NCBI GenBank assembly: GCA_005239945.1
Contig: SBAY01000147.1
Coordinates: forward strand, 1-15,028
Source of the DNA: Nitrospira sp.
GTDB taxonomy: Bacteria > UBA9089 > CG2-30-40-21 > SBAY01
DNA: 15,028 bases
Direction: 5' to 3'
Part shown: piece by piece, positions 6,200 to 13,699 of the stretch
Layout: the number at the start of each line of letters is the position of its first letter
How positions within the stretch are numbered: the stretch's first letter is position 1
Position numbers and translations under genes: made by a program
Notes under the pieces: generated by a model
The model's database searches: none
Told to the model about the DNA's origin: nothing
What the model saw: only the letters and a program-made list of their open reading frames with translations

Positions 6200-7386
6200 T
6201 TAACTCAACAGGATTAGCAAATAAAATGAAGGTAATTGATTTAAGAAATAAGTTTATAACTTATTTTTCGCAGAAATATAAATTTATTGACGGAGAATCC
6301 CTTGTCAGTAATTTTTTCCCTACTACTTTTACTTTAAGTGGAGGCCCAAATTTTATTGACCTTATTTTAAAAAATGGTAGAGCAATTGAAATCAAACATG
6401 AGAATAAAAATATTCTCTCAATTCAAAGATGTCTCCGTTCATGGGATGTTGCTCATGTGGATGATGGGAGACATCTCTCTTTCTTTGAGATGGCAGTTAC
6501 AAGTTGTATAGAAGGATATAGCCGCCAGGAGCAATATTCTCATCATCTTGCTTTTTTCAAAGAAATTGGTTTGGACTTTGGGAAATTGTGGATTAGCTAC
6601 TTTGGGGGCGGTAATGTAAAAGGTAAAGAATTTCCACCAGATGCTGAGGCATTTGAGATATGGAACCATCTGGGTATAGGAAAAGAGAGAATAATCCCCT
6701 TGGATGGCGAACATGCTTTTGTAGCAAATTCAGTTGAGCCAATTGGTGGGCCACGTACAGAAATGCATTACGAAATGGAAAATAGAATTGGCAAGTGCCA
6801 ACCAAAGTGTATTCCTGGGATATGTAACTGTGGTAAATTCATTGAATTTTGGACAAGTGTACTGTATTCACAGTATGTTCAAACTTCCCAACTTGAAAGA
6901 AGTGAGATATACCAATTTAAGCAAATTGATAAGAATCTTGTTGCAGCAGGTTTTGGTGTAGAGAGATTAAATCAGATAATAAATGGATATCAAACCATTT
7001 ATGAGGTTGATACTATAGAACCAATAGTAGAAAAATTTCATAAATATTTGTTGAAAGAATCAATCCCAAAAAGCACAAATGACAAAAAATATGTCATACA
7101 AATTGTTGAACACATTAGAGGTTTAACCTTTCTGGCCGCTGATGGTGCCTTTCAATTAAAAGGGGCAAAAAACAGTAGTCGCAAATCGGTACTGAATCAA
7201 TATCTCAAAAAGTTCTTTTTTCCCCTTTTGACCTTAGAAATTAATCAACTATATCTATTAGAAGCACTAGTAAATTTAGTAATAGAGACCTATGCTCCTA
7301 TATATCCGTATTTGAATGGCAATAAAGATTATGTTGTTAAAGAAATTCAGGAAAGAGCAAAAAGGTTGTCTCTCCCTTTAAAATAG
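6196..7386 (+). CDS. Stand-alone alanyl-tRNA-synthetase-like catalytic core
   Basis: A 396-residue protein that aligns by eye with the N-terminal half of alanyl-tRNA synthetase (class II). Visible: FTLSGGPNFIDLIL (45-58), QRCLR then RHLSFFEM (77-81 and 92-99, motif 2 region), DAEAFEIWNHLGI (149-161), GGPRTEMHYEM (184-194), a Cys cluster C201-x3-C205-x4-C210-x-C212 before GKFIEFW, motif 3 GFGVER (252-257), and HIRGLTFLAADGAF (306-319), matching the D-H-x-R...DG segment of AlaRS. The editing domain and DHHA1/C-Ala parts are absent; full AlaRS is over 850 residues. The pocket Trp seems to be Phe (F175) and the Asp just before motif 3 is Ala, so alanine charging of tRNA is doubtful. It starts at ATG 6196 by overlap (ATGA) with livK, or at ATG 6226, which better matches the AlaRS N-terminus. 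Activation or sensing of the imported amino acid is inference. Confidence 0.8.
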   Translation: MINSTGLANKMKVIDLRNKFITYFSQKYKFIDGESLVSNFFPTTFTLSGGPNFIDLILKNGRAIEIKHENKNILSIQRCLRSWDVAHVDDGRHLSFFEMAVTSCIEGYSRQEQYSHHLAFFKEIGLDFGKLWISYFGGGNVKGKEFPPDAEAFEIWNHLGIGKERIIPLDGEHAFVANSVEPIGGPRTEMHYEMENRIGKCQPKCIPGICNCGKFIEFWTSVLYSQYVQTSQLERSEIYQFKQIDKNLVAAGFGVERLNQIINGYQTIYEVDTIEPIVEKFHKYLLKESIPKSTNDKKYVIQIVEHIRGLTFLAADGAFQLKGAKNSSRKSVLNQYLKKFFFPLLTLEINQLYLLEALVNLVIETYAPIYPYLNGNKDYVVKEIQERAKRLSLPLK

Positions 7387-7397
7387 AAAAAATGTAA

Positions 7398-7470
7398 CTA
7401 CTCACAAAATTGGGGAATTTTTCATTTCAACTGAATGGAGAAATCTTACTTTCCCCAAAATTATGAGTAG
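7398..7470. repeat. Imperfect 20-bp inverted repeat between operons
   Basis: CTACTCACAAAATTGGGGAA (7398-7417) and the reverse complement of 7451-7470 match at 17 of 20 positions around a 33-base middle. It fills most of the gap between the synthetase-like gene and the radical SAM gene. It may act as a transcription terminator or processing hairpin, though the T-run that follows is weak (ATTTTGG about 10 bases later). It could also be a tiny inverted-repeat element. Confidence 0.5.
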
Positions 7471-7493
7471 ATACGAAAAAATTTTGGTGCTTT

Positions 7494-7505
7494 ACCACAG
7501 GTGGT
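7494..7505 (+). promoter_or_regulatory. Small palindrome containing the probable ribosome binding site
   Basis: ACCAC-AG-GTGGT is a perfect 5-bp inverted repeat that includes the best Shine-Dalgarno candidate (AGGTGG, 7499-7504) for the radical SAM gene. The gap to ATG 7519 is 14 bases, longer than usual. The site could be partly hidden in a small hairpin or bound by a protein. Confidence 0.3.
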
Positions 7506-7518
7506 CTAATTACACAAC

Positions 7519-8829
7519 ATGAAACTTCAATTACTAAATCTTTTGTCAGATTATCCAAGTAAATATTTTTTATATGAAGTACCATTAGGATTATTGTCAA
7601 TTGCTTCTTATATAAAGCAAAACAAACCGGATGTTAAAGTAGAAATATTAGATGAGGTTATATTATCGAAAGAAGATATTCGTAAAAAATTAGATGGTGA
7701 CATAATTGGAATTACAACACTTTCAGTGAATTATAAAAGTGTGTTAGAAATGGCAAAATTCGCAAAACAAAAGAATAAGATAATTGTTTTGGGTGGTTCA
7801 CATATAAACTATATGGCAGACGCTATTCTTGAGAGAAGAAAATATATTGATTATCTTGTTAAGGGTGAAGGGGAAAAGGCTTTATTAGCAATAATAAATA
7901 ATATACAAAATAATAAACATTCAATTGGAAAAGAACCTGAAATACTCCAGAGGGAGTGGGATGTTAGTTTTTGGCCAAACATTGATTATTCATTAATAAA
8001 TATGAATCCTTATTATCAAAAAAGTGAGTATTATACCAAGATACTTGGTAATGATTTAAATTTAAAATGGTTATCTTATATTACTCACAAAGGTTGTTTA
8101 TGGAGAGAACAAAATGGACCTTGTATTTTTTGCTGTATTCAAGATGAGTTTAAACGGAAAAATCCTGAAAGAATCTGGAATGAAATAAAAGCGTTGACAA
8201 GTAAGGACGGTGTAAATTGTATCAGGGATATTGGAGATGACTTTACTTTTGACAAACAGTGGCTTAAAGAGTTAGTAAAAAGAAAACCGGAAGGAATTGA
8301 TTGCAAAATTGTAGCATATTCACGAGGAAGTAATCTTGATAAAGAAAAAACGGAACTCTTTCACGAACTAAATTGTATAATATTATATATAGGGTTTGAA
8401 TCAGGTAATGATGAATTGCTTAAGATAGCTCAAAAAGGATTAACAGTTAAAAATGCAATAAAATCTGTTGAACTTTTAGACAAAAGAGGTATCAAAATTA
8501 TTGGAAATTTTGTTCTTGGATTACAGGGAGAATCAGAGGAATCCTTAAAAAACACAGTGAATTTTGCAAAACAGCTATCTAAATTTAAAAATGTTTTGGG
8601 ATTTAGTGCTTTAATTTTAATTCCATTTCCTGGTAGTCAAGCATTTGAGATGTTAAAAGAAAATTTTTCCTCCAGGGAAAAAGGAGAAATATTTAATACA
8701 GATTTACCTGATTTAAACAACTTACAAAAAATATGGGTAATGAGATTTTGCAATGTGGACATTGAGAAAATTAAAAAATATCAAGAAGAAATAAATAATA
8801 TTAGAACTCTTCCGGCTTCAATAATTTAA
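7519..8829 (+). CDS. B12-binding-type radical SAM protein
   Basis: A 436-residue cytoplasmic enzyme. The N-terminal domain resembles a cobalamin-binding Rossmann domain: EVPLGLLSIASYIK (20-33), DIIGITTLSVNYKS (61-74), VLGGSHINY (90-98) and YLVKGEGEKALL (112-123). The usual base-on D-x-H-x-x-G motif is not evident. The radical SAM domain has an iron-sulfur motif C193-x8-C202-x2-C205 followed by C206, wider than the common C-x3-C-x2-C. Later family landmarks are IRDIGDDFTFD, GFESGNDELLKIAQKGLT, GNFVLGLQGESEES and IPFPGSQAFEML. It should cleave S-adenosylmethionine to a 5'-deoxyadenosyl radical, perhaps for methylation or another C-C or C-S reaction. The substrate is unknown. The ORF starts at ATG 7519. 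Its stop is 16 bases from the kinase-like gene, so they are probably co-transcribed. Confidence 0.85.
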   Translation: MKLQLLNLLSDYPSKYFLYEVPLGLLSIASYIKQNKPDVKVEILDEVILSKEDIRKKLDGDIIGITTLSVNYKSVLEMAKFAKQKNKIIVLGGSHINYMADAILERRKYIDYLVKGEGEKALLAIINNIQNNKHSIGKEPEILQREWDVSFWPNIDYSLINMNPYYQKSEYYTKILGNDLNLKWLSYITHKGCLWREQNGPCIFCCIQDEFKRKNPERIWNEIKALTSKDGVNCIRDIGDDFTFDKQWLKELVKRKPEGIDCKIVAYSRGSNLDKEKTELFHELNCIILYIGFESGNDELLKIAQKGLTVKNAIKSVELLDKRGIKIIGNFVLGLQGESEESLKNTVNFAKQLSKFKNVLGFSALILIPFPGSQAFEMLKENFSSREKGEIFNTDLPDLNNLQKIWVMRFCNVDIEKIKKYQEEINNIRTLPASII

Positions 8830-8845
8830 AAGGAAATCAAAATCA

Positions 8846-9940
8846 ATGAAACCAGCAAAATTTAGATTTATGTATAATAATAAAATAATAAGATGTTGTG
8901 AAGAGTTATTGATAAGTTCTTATTATTTAAATGACATTTTAGTATCCATTTTTTCTGATAAATTTGAAAGTATGGTTAATAGAAATGCTGTTGGAAGTTT
9001 TTTTAAAGATAAGAATATGGTAGATGAAAAATTAAATGGTTTTCTTGCGAAATGGAAGAAATTAAACGATGATAATAACTCGAGTTTGCAAAGCGAAATT
9101 CCCCTGGAATCTTATATAACGAAAATACAAAACGATATTTCTTGCGAATTCACTGAATATCCAGTGTTAGTCAGCCTATTTAGTCCACTTTTTAATGCTT
9201 TAAAATCATATTGCGACCAGTTTATCTGGGGAGGTATTAATTATTGGGATGAATTTGCTCAACATTATTATACAGAACAATGGACAAATTTTACCAATAA
9301 CAATGCAGAGAAGATTTTCTTTCAAGTTATGAACAAGTGGGTAAAAACAGTAAATGAAAATGACGACCATATAATCCCACTTACATCATTATTGTTTGCT
9401 AAACAAAGGAAAAGAATCCCGATTATATTTGCTAAAGATAAACTGAAAGATGAAGTTGTAACAATTCCTGATATTTGTTATTTACAGGATGAAGCAAATG
9501 TTATAATTCTTATAAAGTTAAAAGATTATAGCAGGTTAGAAAAAGATGAAATAAAAAAGGCAATAAATTCTAATTCTTTAAATCAAGATTTCGGGCAAAT
9601 ACAAATAATAGAACAATTAAAACAATTTATTAAGACTATTAAAAAAGAGGATTATCCATCAGACTTATTGAATTCCTTAGAGCAGGGATTGAAAAAGTTA
9701 GGTGGTACACCAATAAATGGAAAGCAACTTTATAAACTAATAAATCTATTTCTAATTTTTGACATTATTTCTCCTAATGAGGGAAAATATATTGGGTATT
9801 ATCCAGCCTGTATAATTGAAGATATACCGGTTGGAGGGATACTTTTATATTTAAATGATGTGTTAGATCGTGTTACTTTTCGCAATATGATAAATATATT
9901 GACAAAGAACCTAACTTACCCTGGCTATATCATAAGATAA
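8846..9940 (+). CDS. N-terminal part of a split histidine-kinase-like protein, unknown sensor region
   Basis: A 364-residue open frame of no family I recognise. It has no signal peptide and no clear membrane helix, so it is probably cytoplasmic. The first 170 residues look helical and aromatic-rich (for example WGGINYWDEFAQHYYTEQW, about 128-146). Residues 190-230 look like alternating strands (RIPIIFAKDKL, ANVIILIKLKDY), and the end looks mixed (GKYIGYYPACIIEDIPVGGI, about 313-332). AAAGGAAA at 8828-8835 precedes ATG 8846. It ends at a TAA (9938-9940). The next 15 codons in the same frame lead into the kinase domain of the following entry, so it most likely is, or was, the sensory part of one protein of about 1,078 codons. 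Alternatively it is a separate protein. Codon content is very AT-rich. Confidence 0.7.
   Translation: MKPAKFRFMYNNKIIRCCEELLISSYYLNDILVSIFSDKFESMVNRNAVGSFFKDKNMVDEKLNGFLAKWKKLNDDNNSSLQSEIPLESYITKIQNDISCEFTEYPVLVSLFSPLFNALKSYCDQFIWGGINYWDEFAQHYYTEQWTNFTNNNAEKIFFQVMNKWVKTVNENDDHIIPLTSLLFAKQRKRIPIIFAKDKLKDEVVTIPDICYLQDEANVIILIKLKDYSRLEKDEIKKAINSNSLNQDFGQIQIIEQLKQFIKTIKKEDYPSDLLNSLEQGLKKLGGTPINGKQLYKLINLFLIFDIISPNEGKYIGYYPACIIEDIPVGGILLYLNDVLDRVTFRNMINILTKNLTYPGYIIR
9938..9940 (+). other. In-frame TAA inside the kinase-like reading frame
   Basis: The frame starting at 8846 and the frame of the kinase core are identical (no shift), and this TAA is the only stop between 8846 and 12080. The codons directly after it read FNERKHALRSAVAVIMARNM, which look like conserved kinase sequence. 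It is therefore either a nonsense mutation, a readthrough site or a sequencing/assembly error. Confidence 0.7.
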
Positions 9941-12082
9941 TTCAATGAAAGAAAGCACGCCCTTCGCTCTGCCGTTGCAGTCATTATGGCCAGGAATATG
10001 TCGCATAATATTGACTCGCATGTGCTATCTGATTTGGCTACTACAGGAGACGGAAATAGTAAGTTCTACCTCTACCTTCAGCAAAGGATGGATTTTCTGG
10101 CCAGGATTTCTACTGAATGGCCTGCTTGGACTATGCCCTTGTATTTGAATAGTGAGATATTGTATCAATTTATATCCCAAAAGATTTTATTAGATAGAAT
10201 AGCCTCTTCTGAAAATTTAAAGGGAGAGGATATTTGTTTCTTTTTAAACGGAAAGAAGATTGGAAATGGAACGATAGGAAATGGAATAGATGATTTTTGG
10301 GTAGATATTCCAGAAGGGCCTGTAGGTATGCATGCCTTCTATTCTATTATGGAGAATTTTATTAGAAATAGTGCTAAGCATGGAAATTTTGATTCTGGTA
10401 AACAACTTTACATCTATCTTGAAATAGAAGATACAACCAAAGATTATTACAAAATTAAACTTTGGGATAATGTAAGTAATGGTGGTGAAAGTGGTGTAAA
10501 TACTTTTGTTGAAAATATAAAAAGAAAACTGGAAAAAGGGAAATTGGTAAAGGACACAGGTGAATTGGAAGGTGAAAATTTGGGTATCAAAGAGATGGCT
10601 ATTTGTGCTGCCTTTTTGCAAAGATGTAAATCTGAAGAACTGCACAAAGTGAGTCTGTCCTCTTTTTTGGAAGCCGGTCAAAGCACCGATAAAACTTTAA
10701 TGTATACCTTTCAACTAAAAAAGCCAAAGCTCATCCTGACGATAGATAAGGAAACCGAATTAAGGGAGAATAACCCCAGACTTGGCATCTATTTCAGTAA
10801 AGATTTAAATAGGGAGATAAAAAATGGCATCAACCATCAGTTTTTGGTGATCAAGAATATTGATAATTTAATGGACACAGTAACTCTTATTAAAAAATAT
10901 CTTCATGAATTGCCGGCAAGGATTATAATTGTTACAAAGGATAATAATGTTTTAAAAGAAATCGAGGGGGAAAAATTAGCTCGCAGAATACGAGTCATTA
11001 ACAATTTCCCAAACTACCCCTCAGATAACAATGATAATTCTTGGAAAGACTTTATTCTTAAGGTCTATGAGAAATGGATCAGAAAAATAGGTGACATTGA
11101 AGAAAAAGGCAAGATTAGCACTATCCTCTTCTTACGAAGAGAAAATGAGGATTCAATGGTTAAAAAATGGAAAAATATAAAGGAAGGTTTAACAAATGAT
11201 AATTTTGTAGATCTGGAAGTTTTTAATACCACCTCTACTTCAATAGGTGACGACCTTTGGAAACCTATTTTAAAAAAAATATCTTCTTCTCAAAAAGTGG
11301 TAGTGCTGGATAACCATGGAAAAATAAAAGAAAAAGTGAATTCTAAAATAGATGAAAAACAAAATGGAGATTTAAAGAAAATAATCCAGCTGCAAGTAAT
11401 TGGTGGTAACGAAAGTCTCACACTCTTTAATCTAATACAGAATATCCCTTCAGGCTTTCCTGCCAAGTTATTTTTGTTTAAAATTATAGAGAGTGCCCTT
11501 TTCCGGATTCTAATTGTAGATGAAAGAGTAGCAGGGGCGACATTCAATGAATCTGCATCATCCTTCTTTAGACCTGAATGTAAAAGATATAATTTAAAAC
11601 TGATCGGTTGCGAAACAGCTACTGTGGCAAAGACGGACAGGGTATCATTGCCTCTCAGCAAAAAGATTGAGGAAGCTTTCAACGCTCCAAATTCAGCAAA
11701 ATCTTTTGATGTTCAAAGAACAATAGATTTTGACAATATGAAGATGGAGGTTGGTGAGAGTTCTGACCAATTCTTAAATAAGGTTGAGAAGATATGGACT
11801 ACAGAAAAGGAGTTAAACTCCTACGATATAATCTTGATACATCAGGGTGTGATTGATAAGCTGGAAATTGAAGGTACGAGTGAAGCATGGATTAATAAAA
11901 TCAGGGAATCTATACCGTATGTATTTGTTGATTCTGGAAGGGGTAAACCAGAAAACTTGCCCAAAAATGTCAAGTACATCGAATACTCAACTATTGGCCA
12001 GTTTGTTATTCAAGAACCTTCCAAGTTCCATCTAATAAGCGCCCTATTCTCAATAGGTGGAAAGGAGAGAAAAGATGAGTGA
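9941..12082 (+). CDS. Histidine-kinase core (SHN-type DHp plus HATPase) with unknown C-terminal domains
   Basis: Frame open from 9941, just after the TAA. The first ATG is 9986 (698 residues, numbering used here), but no Shine-Dalgarno precedes it and the upstream codons still encode HALRSAVAVI, which reads as the start of the dimerisation helix. Domains: H-box MARNMSHNIDSHVL (1-14, probable phospho-acceptor H7), helical region to about 75, then a GHKL ATPase with N-box ENFIRNSAKH (123-132), G1-like LWDNV (159-163) and G2-like GENLGIKEM (196-204). Two further alpha/beta regions follow: about 247-340, and a C-terminal domain with FRILIVDERV (506-515), YDIILIHQGVIDK (613-625), FVDSGRGK (647-654) and PSKFHLISALF (678-688), which looks like a receiver or flavodoxin-like fold without a normal phospho-acceptor. 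The end overlaps the next gene by 8 bases. Autokinase activity is likely if expressed; the signal is unknown. Confidence 0.75.
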   Translation, partial: FNERKHALRSAVAVIMARNMSHNIDSHVLSDLATTGDGNSKFYLYLQQRMDFLARISTEWPAWTMPLYLNSEILYQFISQKILLDRIASSENLKGEDICFFLNGKKIGNGTIGNGIDDFWVDIPEGPVGMHAFYSIMENFIRNSAKHGNFDSGKQLYIYLEIEDTTKDYYKIKLWDNVSNGGESGVNTFVENIKRKLEKGKLVKDTGELEGENLGIKEMAICAAFLQRCKSEELHKVSLSSFLEAGQSTDKTLMYTFQLKKPKLILTIDKETELRENNPRLGIYFSKDLNREIKNGINHQFLVIKNIDNLMDTVTLIKKYLHELPARIIIVTKDNNVLKEIEGEKLARRIRVINNFPNYPSDNNDNSWKDFILKVYEKWIRKIGDIEEKGKISTILFLRRENEDSMVKKWKNIKEGLTNDNFVDLEVFNTTSTSIGDDLWKPILKKISSSQKVVVLDNHGKIKEKVNSKIDEKQNGDLKKIIQLQVIGGNESLTLFNLIQNIPSGFPAKLFLFKIIESALFRILIVDERVAGATFNESASSFFRPECKRYNLKLIGCETATVAKTDRVSLPLSKKIEEAFNAPNSAKSFDVQRTIDFDNMKMEVGESSDQFLNKVEKIWTTEKELNSYDIILIHQGVIDKLEIEGTSEAWINKIRESIPYVFVDSGRGKPENLPKNVKYIEYSTIGQFVIQEPSKFHLISALFSIGGKERKDE

Positions 12083-13313
12083 AAGAAAGCCTTTATTGGT
12101 AATCGTAACAAGGGCTTATAAGTATAGTCCTAATGAATGGGTAGAGACTTGGAAATTTGATAATAATAAAGAAAAGGCTTATGTCTTTTTGAAAAAGGTA
12201 GTTTTTGATAATTTTTCCAAGGGGAAAAAGGAAGAGTATGATATTTTAATTATTAATGGCTCAAAATATACAACCAACCCTTCATCATTATTTAAGTTAG
12301 TTTGGGATGAGGTCAAAGGTTTTGAGAAGTCAAGAGATATTCATATCAGGGTTCACCTGCATAATTTAAAGATGGAGATTAACCAGTGGTTGCCAGAAGG
12401 AGATGCAAAGCAGTTTTTGAAATTACATGCAGAAGAATATAATCTTGGAGATCCTCCTTCTAATGATGATGATCCGTATGTAAAATTAGCCAATGTGGTA
12501 CTGAAAATAAGAAATAATCCAATTACTGTAAAAGTCAAAGAATATCAGGATGTAATTTTCGAAGTTATAAGGCAAGAACGAGCAACTCAGTTAAATCGTG
12601 AGTGGATAGAAATAGAAAAGAAAGTGGAAAAAATTATTGCAAGATTAGAAGAATCACAGAATAAAGAACTTAATGATGCGTTATTCAATGAAATAAAAAA
12701 AGAAATAGATGACATCGCACCTTCATCTTCATCCCATTCCTCAAACCTACAGTTTATCCAGTTTATCTTCAAGGAAGTATTGGAGGCATATTATTTGGCA
12801 GCAGAACTTAAACAAAGAGATGTTCTCTTGGAATTGATAAATGAATTAAAATCCTATAAAGAAGTGATAAAAGGCGAGATTCATTCCTACTCATTTCATG
12901 ATTTCGGAACTATTTTCACTTTTTTTGATGACCTTAATAAGTTCTACAATAAAAACGAGAATGGTATTCTTCAGAGGGCATTTCAAAACGAAGATTTTTA
13001 TAAAGAGGAGTTGCAGAGAAAGATTCCGCAATTTATTAAAGGTATATCCTCTAAGATGATGGATTCAAAAGAAAATAAAGATGTTCAAAAGGCACTTGAA
13101 TCGGTTGAAGAATTTTTAAAGAGTGAAACCTTTAAATCTTTATGCTCTTTGCTTAGTGGTAAACTGCCAGATGGAGAAAGTATCACCAATTATGAAGAGG
13201 TAGTAAAATTTTTAAGAGAAGATGAGATTTCAAAGCATGTAAGAAATTTTATTAAAAACCTTAAGGTTTTGGATAAAAAAATATCTTTGATTAAGGAGGG
13301 GGAAAACCCATGA
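12075..13313 (+). CDS. Unknown alpha/beta plus helical protein of the kinase cluster
   Basis: I do not recognise this 412-residue protein. Start ATG 12075 is chosen because AAAGGAGAG (12061-12069) lies just upstream; an earlier in-frame ATG at 12057 lacks such a site. It overlaps the kinase gene by 8 bases. Residues 1-105 look like an alpha/beta domain with hydrophobic strands (PLLVIVTRAYKY, 6-17; EYDILIINGSKY, 54-65; IHIRVHLHNL, 89-98). A charged mid-part (about 125-135, rich in Asp, Pro and Asn) is followed by long helices (155-212), a Ser-rich linker SSSSHSS (217-223) and a second helical block (225-400) without membrane segments. The tail ends SLIKEGENP, which is duplicated at the start of the next gene. 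By position it is likely a partner or effector of the kinase and receiver; no catalytic motif is evident. Confidence 0.75.
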   Translation: MSERKPLLVIVTRAYKYSPNEWVETWKFDNNKEKAYVFLKKVVFDNFSKGKKEEYDILIINGSKYTTNPSSLFKLVWDEVKGFEKSRDIHIRVHLHNLKMEINQWLPEGDAKQFLKLHAEEYNLGDPPSNDDDPYVKLANVVLKIRNNPITVKVKEYQDVIFEVIRQERATQLNREWIEIEKKVEKIIARLEESQNKELNDALFNEIKKEIDDIAPSSSSHSSNLQFIQFIFKEVLEAYYLAAELKQRDVLLELINELKSYKEVIKGEIHSYSFHDFGTIFTFFDDLNKFYNKNENGILQRAFQNEDFYKEELQRKIPQFIKGISSKMMDSKENKDVQKALESVEEFLKSETFKSLCSLLSGKLPDGESITNYEEVVKFLREDEISKHVRNFIKNLKVLDKKISLIKEGENP

Positions 13314-13334
13314 TTAAGGAAGGGGAAAAACCCA
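13288..13334. repeat. Tandem duplication at a gene junction
   Basis: Positions 13288-13310 and 13311-13334 are adjacent copies of a 23/24-base unit differing by one substitution and one inserted A. The first copy encodes the last residues (LIKEGENP) of the upstream protein and carries the AAGGAGGGGG ribosome binding site and ATG of the response regulator. The second copy encodes IKEGEKPK at the regulator's N-terminus. Confidence 0.8.
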
Positions 13335-13699
13335 AGATTTTGCTTGTTGATGATGAGAAGTATCAGAGAGGGAAATATCAAGAATTACTGGAGAAACATA
13401 ACTATAAAGTAATTCCTGCTGGAAGTGTGGAAGAAGCTCTAAAAATATTAGATGAGCAAAGTGTCAATCTTGTGCTTACAGATATTGTATTAGGAAAAGG
13501 CAAGAGGGACGGATTTGAACTTCTTAAAGAAATAAAAAATAAATATAAGAATCTCCCTGTAATGGGAATGTCATTTACTGCTCCTAAACTTGAATACTCT
13601 TTTAGAAAAGAGGGAGGAGACGAATTTTTTGTTAAACCAAAGTTTTGGAAGGTGGCGGATGAAGAATTACTTCTCCAGAAGATTAAAAGGTGTTTGTAA
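13310..13699 (+). CDS. Single-domain response regulator (receiver only)
   Basis: A 129-residue CheY-like receiver with no output domain. Strand 1 and the acid pair are ILLVDDE (10-16, D14 and D15), the phospho-acceptor is D58 in LVLTDIVL, the conserved Thr is probably T90 in MSFTAP, and the Lys is K109 in FVKPK. The loop after D58 (GKGKRDG) is two residues longer than in CheY. The protein should accept a phosphoryl group, most likely from the adjacent kinase, and act by protein contact. ATG 13310 overlaps the previous stop (ATGA) and has AAGGAGGGGG 10 bases upstream. The first eight residues after Met come from a local tandem duplication, so the original start may have been at codon 9. Its stop overlaps the next start by one base (TAATG). 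Confidence 0.9.
   Translation: MIKEGEKPKILLVDDEKYQRGKYQELLEKHNYKVIPAGSVEEALKILDEQSVNLVLTDIVLGKGKRDGFELLKEIKNKYKNLPVMGMSFTAPKLEYSFRKEGGDEFFVKPKFWKVADEELLLQKIKRCL

Noticed and set aside
9945..10148. 67-codon frame starting ATG 9945, overlapping the kinase start
   Set aside because: It is out of frame with the kinase sequence, which has recognisable motifs over the same bases, so it is a shadow.
10244..10681. 145-codon minus-strand open frame inside the kinase gene
   Set aside because: It lies opposite the N-box and G-box region of the kinase and is explained by AT-rich antisense; no motif or ribosome binding site supports it.
11290..11682. 130-codon minus-strand frame inside the kinase gene
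   Set aside because: Antisense shadow of the well-supported kinase C-terminal coding region.
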